A stretch of 64,000 nt of DNA, taken from Chitinophaga oryziterrae. GTDB taxonomy: Bacteria > Bacteroidota > Bacteroidia > Chitinophagales > Chitinophagaceae. The notes under the pieces were generated by a model. That model was given only the letters and a program-made list of their open reading frames with translations. It was not told the origin of the DNA and searched no databases. The position numbers and the translations under genes were made by a program. The stretch is taken from positions 62,001 to 126,000 of the forward strand of contig NZ_WRXO01000003.1 of the NCBI RefSeq assembly GCF_009758125.1. Direction: 5' to 3'. Within the stretch, counting starts at the first letter, position 1. Every line of letters starts with the position of its first letter. Positions 35,369 through 44,927 of this stretch are shown here, one piece after another.

Positions 35369-37446
35369 TGAAAAAACTGTCTTTTATCTGCCTGTGTGTT
35401 TGCCTGTTTTTTAATGTACAGGCACAGGATAGTACCGTACTATCTGGCAGCGGGGGGCGTGTTGTGGTAAATAATAATACCGGTAAGGTAAGTTATTACT
35501 TTTCAAATGGCACGAAGCTGGAGAATACGGTCGTTGCTATTGATGAACATAGCAGCGGATATGTAAGTACCGGTAGTTTTAAAAATCATCATACTACTAT
35601 TCATACTGTAGCAGATAGTTTTGGTGTGGGTAAACAGCTGGATATCGAACATACGGATGGGCAGATAACATTTCGTCTTGTACAGCATATCAGGGTATAT
35701 GAGCAACGTTTGCTGATAAATGTAGAAGCAACAGGTACTGATCTGGAAACGGGAAATATTTGTCCTTTGTTGGTACCCGGTAATGTGTTTGTGCCTGGTA
35801 ATGACCTGCGAATCCTGGATGTGCCTTTTGATAATGATGAGTGGGTAAGGGTAAATACGCCCAAATGGCCTGGTGCAAAAGGGACCAGTTATGAATTCTC
35901 TTCTATCTACGACGTGCATACGATGTCCGGTATAGTAGCAGGCAGTATTACACATGATTTTTGGAAAACAGGTATTGTGTATGGAGATTCTTTAAGAATA
36001 TACGGCGGCATAGCCACACCGGATAAAGACGGTACACATGACCACGCTCCGCATGGTACAATGAAAGGCAATATCCTAAGCTCCCCGCTGATTTATCTGT
36101 CTGCTACAAATGACATCCGTACAGCATTTACCGATTACGGAAAAGCAAACACGATCATAGCGGGGAAACTGACCTGGAAAGGTTATGCTCCCGTATACTG
36201 GAACAGCTTTGGTGTAGAAGGTGTATTAGGGTATTCTAAAGTAATGATGCCTGCAGGTGTCATTAAGATCGCTGATTTTATCCATTCCCTGGATAACTTT
36301 AATAAATACGCAAAGCCTGTACTAAGCATAGACTCCTATGACCAGGGCATTTACACCACTGATTTGCTGGCCTCACTAGGCCGCTACGGTAAAAAGAGGA
36401 ATGAGCAGATGGGATTTTATTTTATACCTTTCGCCATATGGACATGGAAAAACTCCATCGACCAGCAAATGATAGGCAATACATTATTGCAGGATATGGT
36501 ATTAAGGGATAAAGACCGGCACCCTATCTTATACAAAGACGGGGACTGGGGCGCTTATGCCATCGATCCCACTCATCCGGCTACAAGACAATATATCATC
36601 ACGCAACTACAGAAAGCAAAAGCTATCAATGCCACTTTTATCAAAATAGATTTCCTGACCGCCGGGGCATTAGAATCTACTGTCAGGTATAATAAGTCGG
36701 TAAGGTCTGGCATGCAGGCATACAACGCCGGCATGAAAATGTTAAAAGGATTGGTAGATTCCATTATGGGGCCTGATATTTTTATCACCCAGGCAATATC
36801 CCCTATGTTCCCGCACCAGTACGCACATACCCGATTTATTTCTACAGATGTTTACTCCCATTTAAGAGACGATGAGCCAGGCTTCCCTCACTATGGCAGT
36901 ACGGAAGCCTCTCTGTCTGCGGGCTCTCATCTATGGTGGGTACAAGGCACATTATGGCCATACACCAATTTGGATGTAGCTGTAATGAAACGTTTCCAGC
37001 AGAACCCCGACTTATCAGAACAGGAAATAAAAGTAAGAATATACGCAATGATGACGATGGGGAGTATCCTCGGTGATGGATCTGATTTCAGAGATAAACT
37101 GGCAGTAGAACGGGCTAAGAAATACCTGAACAATGCTGATGTTTGCCAGTTCTTCAGTGGTCCGAAAGCGTTTACACCGCTGCGTATGTCAGATGGAGAA
37201 GGAATGGACCAGCAGATGAGCTTTTATTTAAAGGGTGATACTACAATGATAGGCCTGTTCAACTTTGATACGAAGTTGCCTTTTAAAGAAGTGATAAGGA
37301 TAAAAGAGCTTGGTTTAAGTGAAGGAAAGTATATGATGAAGGATTTCTTGACGGGAGATTCACTGGGAGCAATAACTGATACAATTTCAATAACGGTGCC
37401 TGTAAAGGATGCCATCATGATAAAACTTGTTAAAATATGGAAGTAG
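35368..37446 (+). CDS. Secreted glycosidase, clan GH-D-like (GH36/GH27-type alpha-galactosidase-like)
   Basis: The 692-residue enzyme has a signal peptide (to about residue 20), a beta-sandwich N-terminal domain (to about 270), a TIM barrel (about 270-590) and a C-terminal sandwich. The candidate nucleophile is Asp428 in FIKIDFL, similar to the K-x-D-F motif of GH36/GH27 alpha-galactosidases. The candidate acid/base is Asp494 in ISTDVYSH. The 66-residue distance is close to that known in this clan. Specificity for alpha-galactosides or alpha-N-acetylgalactosaminides is inference, supported by an aldose epimerase downstream. The gene shares its start with the SusD stop. Confidence 0.68.
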   Translation: MKKLSFICLCVCLFFNVQAQDSTVLSGSGGRVVVNNNTGKVSYYFSNGTKLENTVVAIDEHSSGYVSTGSFKNHHTTIHTVADSFGVGKQLDIEHTDGQITFRLVQHIRVYEQRLLINVEATGTDLETGNICPLLVPGNVFVPGNDLRILDVPFDNDEWVRVNTPKWPGAKGTSYEFSSIYDVHTMSGIVAGSITHDFWKTGIVYGDSLRIYGGIATPDKDGTHDHAPHGTMKGNILSSPLIYLSATNDIRTAFTDYGKANTIIAGKLTWKGYAPVYWNSFGVEGVLGYSKVMMPAGVIKIADFIHSLDNFNKYAKPVLSIDSYDQGIYTTDLLASLGRYGKKRNEQMGFYFIPFAIWTWKNSIDQQMIGNTLLQDMVLRDKDRHPILYKDGDWGAYAIDPTHPATRQYIITQLQKAKAINATFIKIDFLTAGALESTVRYNKSVRSGMQAYNAGMKMLKGLVDSIMGPDIFITQAISPMFPHQYAHTRFISTDVYSHLRDDEPGFPHYGSTEASLSAGSHLWWVQGTLWPYTNLDVAVMKRFQQNPDLSEQEIKVRIYAMMTMGSILGDGSDFRDKLAVERAKKYLNNADVCQFFSGPKAFTPLRMSDGEGMDQQMSFYLKGDTTMIGLFNFDTKLPFKEVIRIKELGLSEGKYMMKDFLTGDSLGAITDTISITVPVKDAIMIKLVKIWK

Positions 37447-40400
37447 TAGCCTGGACAGAAAAGGTGTCGATACCTACGTATAAAGTTGGTGAGCCTGAAA
37501 AAAATCCGATGTTCCTGGAAAAGAGAGTATACCAGGGTAGTAGTGGGGTAGTATATCCTCATCCGGTAATAGAGCAGATTGCAGATGAGAAAACAGATGT
37601 GGAATATACTGCTGTTTTCCTGGAGAATGAATATCTGAAAATCATGATCCTGCCTGAGATAGGAGGCAGGATACAAAGAGCATATGATAAAATACGGAAA
37701 CGTGATTTTGTCTATTATAACCAGGTGATTAAACCTGCATTGGTAGGACTGGCAGGTCCATGGATCTCAGGAGGAATAGAGTTCAACTGGCCACAGCATC
37801 ATCGTCCCAGTACCTTCGAGGCCGTAGACTATACGATAGAGGAAAATGCAGATGGAAGTAAAACGGTATGGGTAAATGAGACAGAGATCATGTTCCGCAC
37901 TAAAGGCATGGCAGGTTTTACTTTATATCCGGATAAAGCATATTTGGAGATTAAAGGCAGGTTATTTAACCCTACCCCTTTCCCTCAGACGTTTTTATGG
38001 TGGGCTAATCCTGCGGTGAAAGTGAATGAACATTATCAATCCGTTTTTCCTCCGGATGTATATGCTGTATTTGATCACGGCAAAAGAGACGTCTCCGATT
38101 TTCCAATAGCTACAGGTACTTATTACAAAGTGAATTATGCGCCCGGAACAGATATCTCCCGCTATGATACTATCCCTGTGCCTACTTCATATATGGCGAT
38201 CCGCTCCCAATATGACTTTATGGGTTGTTATGAACATGATACACAGGCGGGAATGCTGCATGTGGCAGATCATCATTTATCCCCCGGCAAAAAGCAATGG
38301 ACCTGGGGTAATGGAGATTTCGGATATGCATGGGACAGGAATCTCACAGATGAAGATGGACCTTACATTGAGTTAATGACCGGTGTATTTACAGATAATC
38401 AGCCCGACTTCTCCTGGTTACAGCCGAATGAAGGGAAAAGCTTCGAGCAGTATTTTATGCCTTATGCCAGAATAGGTATGGTGAAGAATGCAACGAAAGA
38501 GGCCATGATTAATGTATCAGTCTCAGACAGGGAGATGATGATAAAGGTGTATGCAACTGCACGCTATGAAGGAGCGATAATACAGGTATTACAAAAGGAT
38601 AAAACAGTAAAGGAATATACAACAGATCTATCTCCTGCTAATATCTTTGAAGTTACCTTCTCAGGTGAGGGAGATAAAGTAACTGTAACAGATGCGAACG
38701 GCTGCAGACTTGTTTCCTGGCAACCTGAGCAACCCACGGATAAAGAAATACCGGCCGCTGCTACACCAGCTAAACTTCCTGCTGAAATAACACAGGTGGA
38801 AGAGCTGTATCTGAACGGACTGCATTTAGAACAATACAGACATGCAACATTCAATCCGGTAGATTATTATGAAGAAGGACTAAGAAGAAGCCCCGGAGAT
38901 GTCCGTTGTAATAATGCAATGGGATTATTACACCTGAGGCGTGGCCAGTTTAAAAAATCGCTTCCTTATTTCAGGACAGCGATAAATACATTAACCAGCA
39001 GAAACCCTAATCCTTACGATGGGGAAGTGTATTATAACTTAGGGCTTGCCTTATTTTACAGGAACGAATTGGACGAAGCGTACGATTCTTTTTATAAAGC
39101 TACCTGGAACGATGCCTGGCAACACAGTGCATTCCTCATGCTGGCAAGAATAGCCTGTACCAAAGGCAAATTCAGTGAAGCATTGGCATTGGTGGAAAAA
39201 TCATTGATCAGAAACTATCATAGTCATACCGCCCGTCATTTAAAGGCAATGTTGCTCAGAAAGAACGATGAGGGAACTGAAAAGAGGATTCAGTTTATAA
39301 AGGAATCTATGTCTATAGATTCCTTTAATTATGGTTGTTTATTCGAATGGTATCTTATAGAAAAAGATATATCCATATTGAATAAAATGAATACGCTCAT
39401 GCGTGGTGCCGTGAATAATTACCTTGAATTATCACTGGACTATGCACAGGCAGGGCTATATACAGAAGCTGCTGAAATACTGGAATATTGTCCTTCAACA
39501 AATCCTTTGGTATATTATTATAAAGGTTGGTTTGCATTAAAAAATGGGGAGACCGACAAAGCCCTTGCATTATATAAACAGGCTGCTGTTCAGAATCCCG
39601 ACGGATGTTTTCCCAACAAGATAGAAGAAGTATTGATTTTAGAGAACGCAATACTATTAAATGAAAACGACGCACATGCACATTACTATCTCGGAAATTT
39701 CTGGTATGATAAAAGACAATATCCGGAGGCAATCGCCAACTGGGAAGCCGCTGTAAACGGGAATAACACTTTCGCTACCCCTTATCGTAATCTGTCATTA
39801 GCTTATTACAATAAGTTAAACGAAAAAGAAAAGGCTGTTAGATTCATGGAGAAAGCTTTTGCTTTAGAGGGTACGGATTCCCGCATTTTAATGGAGCTGG
39901 ATCAGTTGTATAAGATTACAGGTAAAGGATTTAAAGAGAGGTTGGATTTACTGGAAACACATGCTGCTTTAGTAGAAGAGAGGGATGATCTTTACCTGGA
40001 AAGAATAACATTGTACAATAATCTCCGGCAGTTTGAACATGCAAAAACATTATTGTCCAACAGGAAATTCCATCCCTGGGAAGGCGGAGAGGGACGTGTA
40101 GTAGGGCAGTACATTCTGTGTTATACGCAATTGGCTAAACAGGCTATTCAGCAGAAAGAGTTCAAAAAAGCACTTGAATTACTGATGGCAGTATCCACTT
40201 ATCCGGATAATCTTGGAGAAGGCAAGTTATATGGCGCCCAGGAGAATGATATCCATTATTTACTGGGTTGCGCATATGAAGGATTAAACGAGACCGATAA
40301 AGCAGGAGAGTATTTTATCGCAGCTACACGTGGCATCAGTGAACCGGTACAAGCTATTTACTATAACGATCCTCAGCCCGATAAGATCGTATACCAGGCT

Positions 40401-40703
40401 TTAGCCTGGCAGAAACTGGGTGAGCCGGGAAAAGCCAGGGAGATCTTTGAACGTTTCATACTATTTGGAGAGCAGCATATGTTCGATGCTGTATATATAG
40501 ACTACTTCGCCGTATCCCTGCCGGATATGCTGGTGTTTGATATGGACATTAATTTACGTAATACGATTCATTGTAAATACCTGGCAGGACTAGGGTATTC
40601 TGGTCTTGGTGATACTGTACAAGGCCGTAAATACCTGGATGAAGTGGTGCAATTGGATGTTAACCATCAGGGAGCAGTTTTTAACCCATTGATAAAGGAA
40701 TAA
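37437..40703 (+). CDS. DUF5107 protein with TPR C-terminal half
   Basis: A large protein without an evident signal peptide, 1088 residues. The first 350 residues or so match the DUF5107 pattern, a galactose-mutarotase-like beta sandwich (EIGGRIQRAYDKIRKRDFVYYN, GGIEFNWPQHHRPSTFE, WWANPAVKVN). The rest, from about residue 450, is a run of tetratricopeptide repeats (YYNLGLALFYRNELDEAYDSF, HYYLGNFWYDKRQYPEAIANWE, LSLAYYNKLNEKEKAVRFME). DUF5107 proteins accompany carbohydrate loci, but their reaction is not established; a sugar-binding or hydrolase role is possible. It begins 10 bp inside the preceding glycosidase gene, implying coupled translation and a shared task. Confidence 0.82.
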   Translation: MEVVAWTEKVSIPTYKVGEPEKNPMFLEKRVYQGSSGVVYPHPVIEQIADEKTDVEYTAVFLENEYLKIMILPEIGGRIQRAYDKIRKRDFVYYNQVIKPALVGLAGPWISGGIEFNWPQHHRPSTFEAVDYTIEENADGSKTVWVNETEIMFRTKGMAGFTLYPDKAYLEIKGRLFNPTPFPQTFLWWANPAVKVNEHYQSVFPPDVYAVFDHGKRDVSDFPIATGTYYKVNYAPGTDISRYDTIPVPTSYMAIRSQYDFMGCYEHDTQAGMLHVADHHLSPGKKQWTWGNGDFGYAWDRNLTDEDGPYIELMTGVFTDNQPDFSWLQPNEGKSFEQYFMPYARIGMVKNATKEAMINVSVSDREMMIKVYATARYEGAIIQVLQKDKTVKEYTTDLSPANIFEVTFSGEGDKVTVTDANGCRLVSWQPEQPTDKEIPAAATPAKLPAEITQVEELYLNGLHLEQYRHATFNPVDYYEEGLRRSPGDVRCNNAMGLLHLRRGQFKKSLPYFRTAINTLTSRNPNPYDGEVYYNLGLALFYRNELDEAYDSFYKATWNDAWQHSAFLMLARIACTKGKFSEALALVEKSLIRNYHSHTARHLKAMLLRKNDEGTEKRIQFIKESMSIDSFNYGCLFEWYLIEKDISILNKMNTLMRGAVNNYLELSLDYAQAGLYTEAAEILEYCPSTNPLVYYYKGWFALKNGETDKALALYKQAAVQNPDGCFPNKIEEVLILENAILLNENDAHAHYYLGNFWYDKRQYPEAIANWEAAVNGNNTFATPYRNLSLAYYNKLNEKEKAVRFMEKAFALEGTDSRILMELDQLYKITGKGFKERLDLLETHAALVEERDDLYLERITLYNNLRQFEHAKTLLSNRKFHPWEGGEGRVVGQYILCYTQLAKQAIQQKEFKKALELLMAVSTYPDNLGEGKLYGAQENDIHYLLGCAYEGLNETDKAGEYFIAATRGISEPVQAIYYNDPQPDKIVYQALAWQKLGEPGKAREIFERFILFGEQHMFDAVYIDYFAVSLPDMLVFDMDINLRNTIHCKYLAGLGYSGLGDTVQGRKYLDEVVQLDVNHQGAVFNPLIKE

Positions 40704-40706
40704 TCT

Positions 40707-41717
40707 ATGTTATCTGTTTTGAGTACGAGTTATGGGAAAGACCTGTACCTGATCACTTTAAAAAATGATCAGATTATTATTAATATTACGAACCTCGGTT
40801 GTACCGTTACGGCTATCTACACACCAGATAGCAGTGGTGTAATGAAGAACATTGTAGCAGGATTTCGTAACCTGTCATTTTATGAGCAGAATGATGCGTA
40901 TTTTGGTTGTGTAGTGGGGCGTTATGCCAATCGTATCGCAGGGGGGAAGTTTACATTAGCGGGGCAACCGGTACAACTTTCTGTGAATGATGGGACCAAC
41001 CATTTACATGGCGGTTTTGAAGGATTTCATAAAAAGATCTGGTCTGTGGTTGCAGAGATCAGGGAGGAGAATCGGGTAGGTGTGGTAATGGAATATTTAA
41101 GCAAAGATGGAGAAGAGGGATATCCCGGTAATTTACTGGTACAGGTACGATATACACTGGATAATACGGGTAAATTAAGTGTCCGCTATACGGGTCATAC
41201 GGATAAACCTACTCCTGTGAATCTTACCAATCATTCTTACTTTAATTTAAGTGGTTTTGAGCAGGAATTGATAACCGGTCATCTTTTACAGATTAACGCT
41301 TCTCATTATACCGGTAAGAACGATCATAATGTACCTGATGGCAGTGTTATTGAAGTTGAGGGCACCGCCCTGGATTTTCAGCAACCTAAGCGGATAGGGG
41401 ATGACATTGATCAGTTTCCCAATGACAAAGGGTTTGATCATAATTATGTTTTAAATAGCGCGGGAGAAATAGCAGAAGCAGCGGTGTTATATGAACCGGT
41501 AACAGGGCGGGAGCTAAGGGTATTTACAGATCAGCCGGGGATGCAGTTGTATACTGCTAACTGGTGGTTGGGCGGTTTGTATCCCAAACATGGGGCAGTA
41601 GCGCTGGAAACACAGGCTTTTCCTGACAGCCCGAACCATCCTTCATTCCCAAGTACTATTTTACATCCGGGAGAAGTGTATGAGAAACATACGATTTACG
41701 CGTTTGGAGTGAGATAA
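40707..41717 (+). CDS. galM: Aldose 1-epimerase (galactose mutarotase family)
   Basis: This enzyme interconverts the alpha and beta anomers of aldoses such as galactose, readying the sugar for kinase or transport. The 336 residues carry the family signature blocks: VVGRYANRIAGGKF, NHLHGG (substrate His), NLTNHSYFNLSG (catalytic His) and VALETQAFPDSPNHPSFP (catalytic Glu). No signal peptide is present, so it is cytosolic. It follows the DUF5107 gene by 3 bp and precedes an MFS sugar porter, supporting a galactose-type monosaccharide product of the second PUL. Confidence 0.93.
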   Translation: MLSVLSTSYGKDLYLITLKNDQIIINITNLGCTVTAIYTPDSSGVMKNIVAGFRNLSFYEQNDAYFGCVVGRYANRIAGGKFTLAGQPVQLSVNDGTNHLHGGFEGFHKKIWSVVAEIREENRVGVVMEYLSKDGEEGYPGNLLVQVRYTLDNTGKLSVRYTGHTDKPTPVNLTNHSYFNLSGFEQELITGHLLQINASHYTGKNDHNVPDGSVIEVEGTALDFQQPKRIGDDIDQFPNDKGFDHNYVLNSAGEIAEAAVLYEPVTGRELRVFTDQPGMQLYTANWWLGGLYPKHGAVALETQAFPDSPNHPSFPSTILHPGEVYEKHTIYAFGVR

Positions 41718-41730
41718 TTAAAATCCAGTT

Positions 41731-43044
41731 ATGAAGCAATCTTATAATAATACCTATATCCTTGGGATCTCCTTTATTTCTGCACTGGGAGGTTACCTGT
41801 TTGGGTTTGATTTCGCCGTTATTTCAGGGGCATTGCCCTTTTTACAGCAACAGTTTGGTCTGGATGCCTATTGGGAAGGATTTGCGACTGGCAGTCTGGC
41901 CCTGGGGGCAATTATCGGCTGTCTGGTAGCTGGTACTATGGCAGATAAATACGGGCGTAAAAAGGGCCTGTTACTGGCCGCAGCCATCTTTGGCATTTCT
42001 TCTCTGGCGATGGCTTTAGCGCCGGCCCGGGATTTCTTTATAGGCTTCCGGCTGGTGGCAGGGATTGGTGTGGGCATGGCGTCCATGTTGTCCCCTATGT
42101 ACATCGCAGAGGTAGCGCCGGCGCATTTACGGGGCCGTATGGTGGCCATTAACCAGTTGACCGTAGTGACAGGTATACTGGTAACTAACCTGGTAAATTA
42201 TACGTTAAGAAATAATGGCCCGGATGCCTGGAGATGGATGTTTGGGCTGGGTATCATTCCTTCCCTGTTATTCTTCGCCGGGGCCTTATGGCTGCCGGAA
42301 AGTCCCCGCTGGCTGGTAAAAGCGGGCAGGTCGGCAGAAGCCGGAGTAATACTGGAAAAAATAGGCAATGCAAAGGATTCACTGGGGATCATCGAGCGGT
42401 CGATGAATGAAAAACTAAGTGTAGGCCCTGCATTTAATAAGGCCGTATTACCCGCCGTATTTATCGGTGTCATCCTGGCTGTTTTCCAGCAGTTATGCGG
42501 TATCAACGTAGTCTTCAATTACACTCCCAGAATTTTCCAGAGTATAGGTGTTTCGCAGGACGGGCAGTTATTACAGACGGTTTTCATCGGTGGGGTAAAC
42601 CTGGTATTTACGTTGCTGGCGATGGTATTAGTGGATAAACTCGGTCGCAAACCGTTAATGCTGATAGGGGCCGGTGGATTGGCTATCCTGTATATTATCG
42701 TGGTAAGAATGCTGGCGGCAGGTTCTGCCAATGTATCCTGGTTCCTGCTGGCAGCCATAGGAACATATGCGATGTCGTTAGCGCCTGTTACCTGGGTCCT
42801 GATCTCAGAAATATTCCCCAACAAGATCCGGAGCGCTGCCACTTCTATTGCTGTATTGTCCCTCTGGGCGGCTTATTTCGTACTGGTATTCACTTTCCCT
42901 ATCCTTTTTGAAAGGCTGAAAGACAGTACTTTTTACATTTATGCGGTGATTTGTGTACTGGGTTTTATATTCATCTGGAGAAATGTACAAGAAACAAAAG
43001 GAAAAACACTAGAAGAACTGGAGGATGTAATTGTGAGGCATTAA
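41731..43044 (+). CDS. MFS sugar:proton symporter (XylE/GalP-like)
   Basis: This is a sugar-porter-family permease with 12 membrane helices in 437 residues. Typical marks are the DKYGRKKGLL loop (A-motif, near residue 72), the PESPRWLVKAGR motif near residue 188, VFQQLCGINVVFNYTPRIF near 250 and DKLGRKPLM in the second half. It would import the monosaccharide released by the locus with protons. It lies 13 bp after galM; its closest functional analogues carry xylose, galactose, arabinose or glucose. Confidence 0.92.
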   Translation: MKQSYNNTYILGISFISALGGYLFGFDFAVISGALPFLQQQFGLDAYWEGFATGSLALGAIIGCLVAGTMADKYGRKKGLLLAAAIFGISSLAMALAPARDFFIGFRLVAGIGVGMASMLSPMYIAEVAPAHLRGRMVAINQLTVVTGILVTNLVNYTLRNNGPDAWRWMFGLGIIPSLLFFAGALWLPESPRWLVKAGRSAEAGVILEKIGNAKDSLGIIERSMNEKLSVGPAFNKAVLPAVFIGVILAVFQQLCGINVVFNYTPRIFQSIGVSQDGQLLQTVFIGGVNLVFTLLAMVLVDKLGRKPLMLIGAGGLAILYIIVVRMLAAGSANVSWFLLAAIGTYAMSLAPVTWVLISEIFPNKIRSAATSIAVLSLWAAYFVLVFTFPILFERLKDSTFYIYAVICVLGFIFIWRNVQETKGKTLEELEDVIVRH

Positions 43045-43083
43045 CGCATAATGCTTAAATTAGTGGTCTATTAGATAAACATT

Positions 43084-43704
43084 ATGGCGCAGACATCTTC
43101 AATTACCACACTATTTATAGACATAGGCGGTGTTCTCCTGACTAATGGCTGGGATCGCGCAGCGCGCAAGCTGGCGGCAAGTACTTTCTCTCTCGATCCG
43201 ATAGAGTTCGAAGAAAGGCATCACCTTACCTTTGATACTTATGAGGAAGGTAAACTCACGATGGATGAGTATCTTAACAGGATCGTATTCTACGAGGACC
43301 GTAGTTTTACCAGGGATACATTTAAAGAGTTTATGTTCTCCCGAACGGAACCTTACGATGAAATGATAGAGATGGTCTGCAGGCTGAAAGAAAAGTATGG
43401 CTTAAAGATCGCTATCGTGAATAATGAAGGGCGTGAGTTAAATCAATACAGGATCACCACATTCGGGATCAATAAATTTGTGGACTTTTTCATTTCTTCC
43501 TGCTTTGTTCATTTCCGCAAACCGGATGCGGACATCTTCCGTATTGCACTGGATATCGCATTCGTACAACCAAAGGAAGTATTGTATATAGAAGATCGTG
43601 CAATGTTCGTGTCCGTGGCTGAAGGCCTCGGTATTAACGGGTTATTGCACGTAGATTATGCTTCTACAAAAGAGAAACTGGCCAGTCATGGCCTCATATT
43701 ATAA
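43084..43704 (+). CDS. HAD-family hydrolase (phosphatase-like)
   Basis: A cytoplasmic haloacid-dehalogenase-superfamily protein of 206 residues. The nucleophile is Asp13 in FIDIGGV; the residue two places on is Gly rather than Asp, as in several HAD-IA proteins with DxGGV. Motif III Lys is in HFRKPDADIFR (about 140-150), and motif IV Asp in YIEDRAMFV. Substrate unknown; a sugar phosphatase would fit the neighbouring sugar locus. It lies 39 bp after the transporter gene, so it may be co-transcribed. A terminator follows. Confidence 0.83.
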   Translation: MAQTSSITTLFIDIGGVLLTNGWDRAARKLAASTFSLDPIEFEERHHLTFDTYEEGKLTMDEYLNRIVFYEDRSFTRDTFKEFMFSRTEPYDEMIEMVCRLKEKYGLKIAIVNNEGRELNQYRITTFGINKFVDFFISSCFVHFRKPDADIFRIALDIAFVQPKEVLYIEDRAMFVSVAEGLGINGLLHVDYASTKEKLASHGLIL

Positions 43705-43709
43705 AAGGG

Positions 43710-43738
43710 GAAGCCGTATCAGAAAAAGATACGGCTTC
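43710..43738. terminator. Intrinsic terminator at the end of the second PUL
   Basis: GAAGCCGTATC and GATACGGCTTC form an 11-bp stem with a 7-base loop, followed by TTAGTTT. It lies 5 bp after the HAD gene, between convergent genes. Confidence 0.75.
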
Positions 43739-43766
43739 TTAGTTTCAACAAAGACACAACAACAAC

Positions 43767-44324
43767 TTAGTCTTTCCAACCCAGGTATGCTGCTACTTCA
43801 GCATAATTATCCCAGTTGATATTATTTTTTCTTGCAGCCACACCACCAGGTATGATCACATAACGGTATTGCAGTAATGTACTGAGCGCTATTGAATTTG
43901 AGTTATCATGTGTGAAGCGGTATATCAGTATTTTACTCAGTAAAGGGGTGAATGAAATGGTGTTTGGTTTACCACCTGCATTACTTGTATAAGGTAGTAT
44001 GAAAGTACCCCCACCATACGTAAAGTATACTTTTACATCACCTGAATTCAGAATAGTAGAGGTGATTTTTGGCGCATCAACGTAACCTGCTTTGATATTG
44101 GAATTATCTACTGTAGAATCGTTAAAATTATGTGCATATGTCCAGGCAGAATAAATCACATTGGCTGTTCCAACAGGTCCGGTGGCACCTGTTGGGCCTG
44201 CAGCTCCGGTGGCTCCGGTCTCTCCGGTATCTCCTTTGGGTCCTGTAGGACCTTCTTTGGAACATGCATTAAAAAGTGACAGGCATAGCAATGAGGCAAC
44301 AAAAAGTTGGGGTACTTTGGGCAT
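43767..44324 (-). CDS. Collagen-like lipoprotein
   Basis: This 185-residue protein is an exported lipoprotein (lipobox near LSLFNAC, then SKEG). A collagen-type stretch of about nine Gly-x-y triplets, GPTGPKGDTGETGATG onward (residues 25-52), is followed by a C-terminal globular domain without recognisable motifs. Short collagen-like stalks of this type carry C-terminal domains at the surface of many Bacteroidota cells; the function is unknown. It stands alone, facing the terminator of the HAD gene. Confidence 0.75.
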   Translation of the reverse strand: MPKVPQLFVASLLCLSLFNACSKEGPTGPKGDTGETGATGAAGPTGATGPVGTANVIYSAWTYAHNFNDSTVDNSNIKAGYVDAPKITSTILNSGDVKVYFTYGGGTFILPYTSNAGGKPNTISFTPLLSKILIYRFTHDNSNSIALSTLLQYRYVIIPGGVAARKNNINWDNYAEVAAYLGWKD

Positions 44325-44460
44325 CGGTTAATTTTTTATTATGATAAGATTTTACGCTGTAAATATGTGTCCGGTAATCCCATTATGAAACCGGTACTTA
44401 ACCAGCGGCAGCAATTTTTTCATAAACGGCGTGTTTCGGCAGATAAGTGTAAGGTGGCTG

Positions 44461-44919
44461 TTATGGCTGTTTTCGAACGATACTACGGGAAAGTTTATCT
44501 ACTACAATATTGAAATTGAGTTCGTTATTACTCTTTTGATGGGCTTTGATCTTTATAAATTCAACGGGAGGGTCAACGATGAGATCGAGGAATAATTTAA
44601 CAAGGTCTGCATTACGTATATCCGTTCCTTTTTTAGTGGAAAAGGAACGGGCGGAGAGCTTTTCTTTTCTGTCTGCCAGTGTAACAACATACTGGCTGTC
44701 TGAAATAATACGTATAGCCGTAATGGCTGGATGATGTTCTTTTACATACTGGATGGCTTTGATCACGGCAGTGAGTTCCATCCTGTTATGTGTGGTGTCT
44801 GTTGCTTCACCGGTAAGCACTACTTTCTCTTCATCGATAAAAATGATCGCCGCCCAGCCCCCATTGAGGTGCTGGGTATGACAACTTCCATCAGTGTATA
44901 TAGTTGCGATCCGGTCCAT
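44461..44919 (-). CDS. rnhA: Ribonuclease HI
   Basis: The enzyme cuts the RNA strand of RNA-DNA hybrids. Its 152 residues have the RNase HI fold, with the DEDD-type carboxylates Asp10 (TDGS), Glu48 (RMELTA), Asp74 (SDSQYV) and Asp141 (VDKLSR). The usual basic protrusion segment is short, and the C-terminal WVKGHxGxxxNxxAD box is altered: IKIKAHQKSNNELN followed by VVDKL. This makes a divergent variant, though all four metal-binding carboxylates remain. It lies 8 bp downstream of a J-domain gene in one operon. Confidence 0.85.
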   Translation of the reverse strand: MDRIATIYTDGSCHTQHLNGGWAAIIFIDEEKVVLTGEATDTTHNRMELTAVIKAIQYVKEHHPAITAIRIISDSQYVVTLADRKEKLSARSFSTKKGTDIRNADLVKLFLDLIVDPPVEFIKIKAHQKSNNELNFNIVVDKLSRSIVRKQP

Positions 44920-44927
44920 GGCAGCAA

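Noticed and set aside
35503..35955. Antisense open frame of 150 codons within the GH-D-like gene
   Set aside because: It lies fully inside a well-supported gene and is rich in Cys, Tyr and His as expected for a shadow frame.
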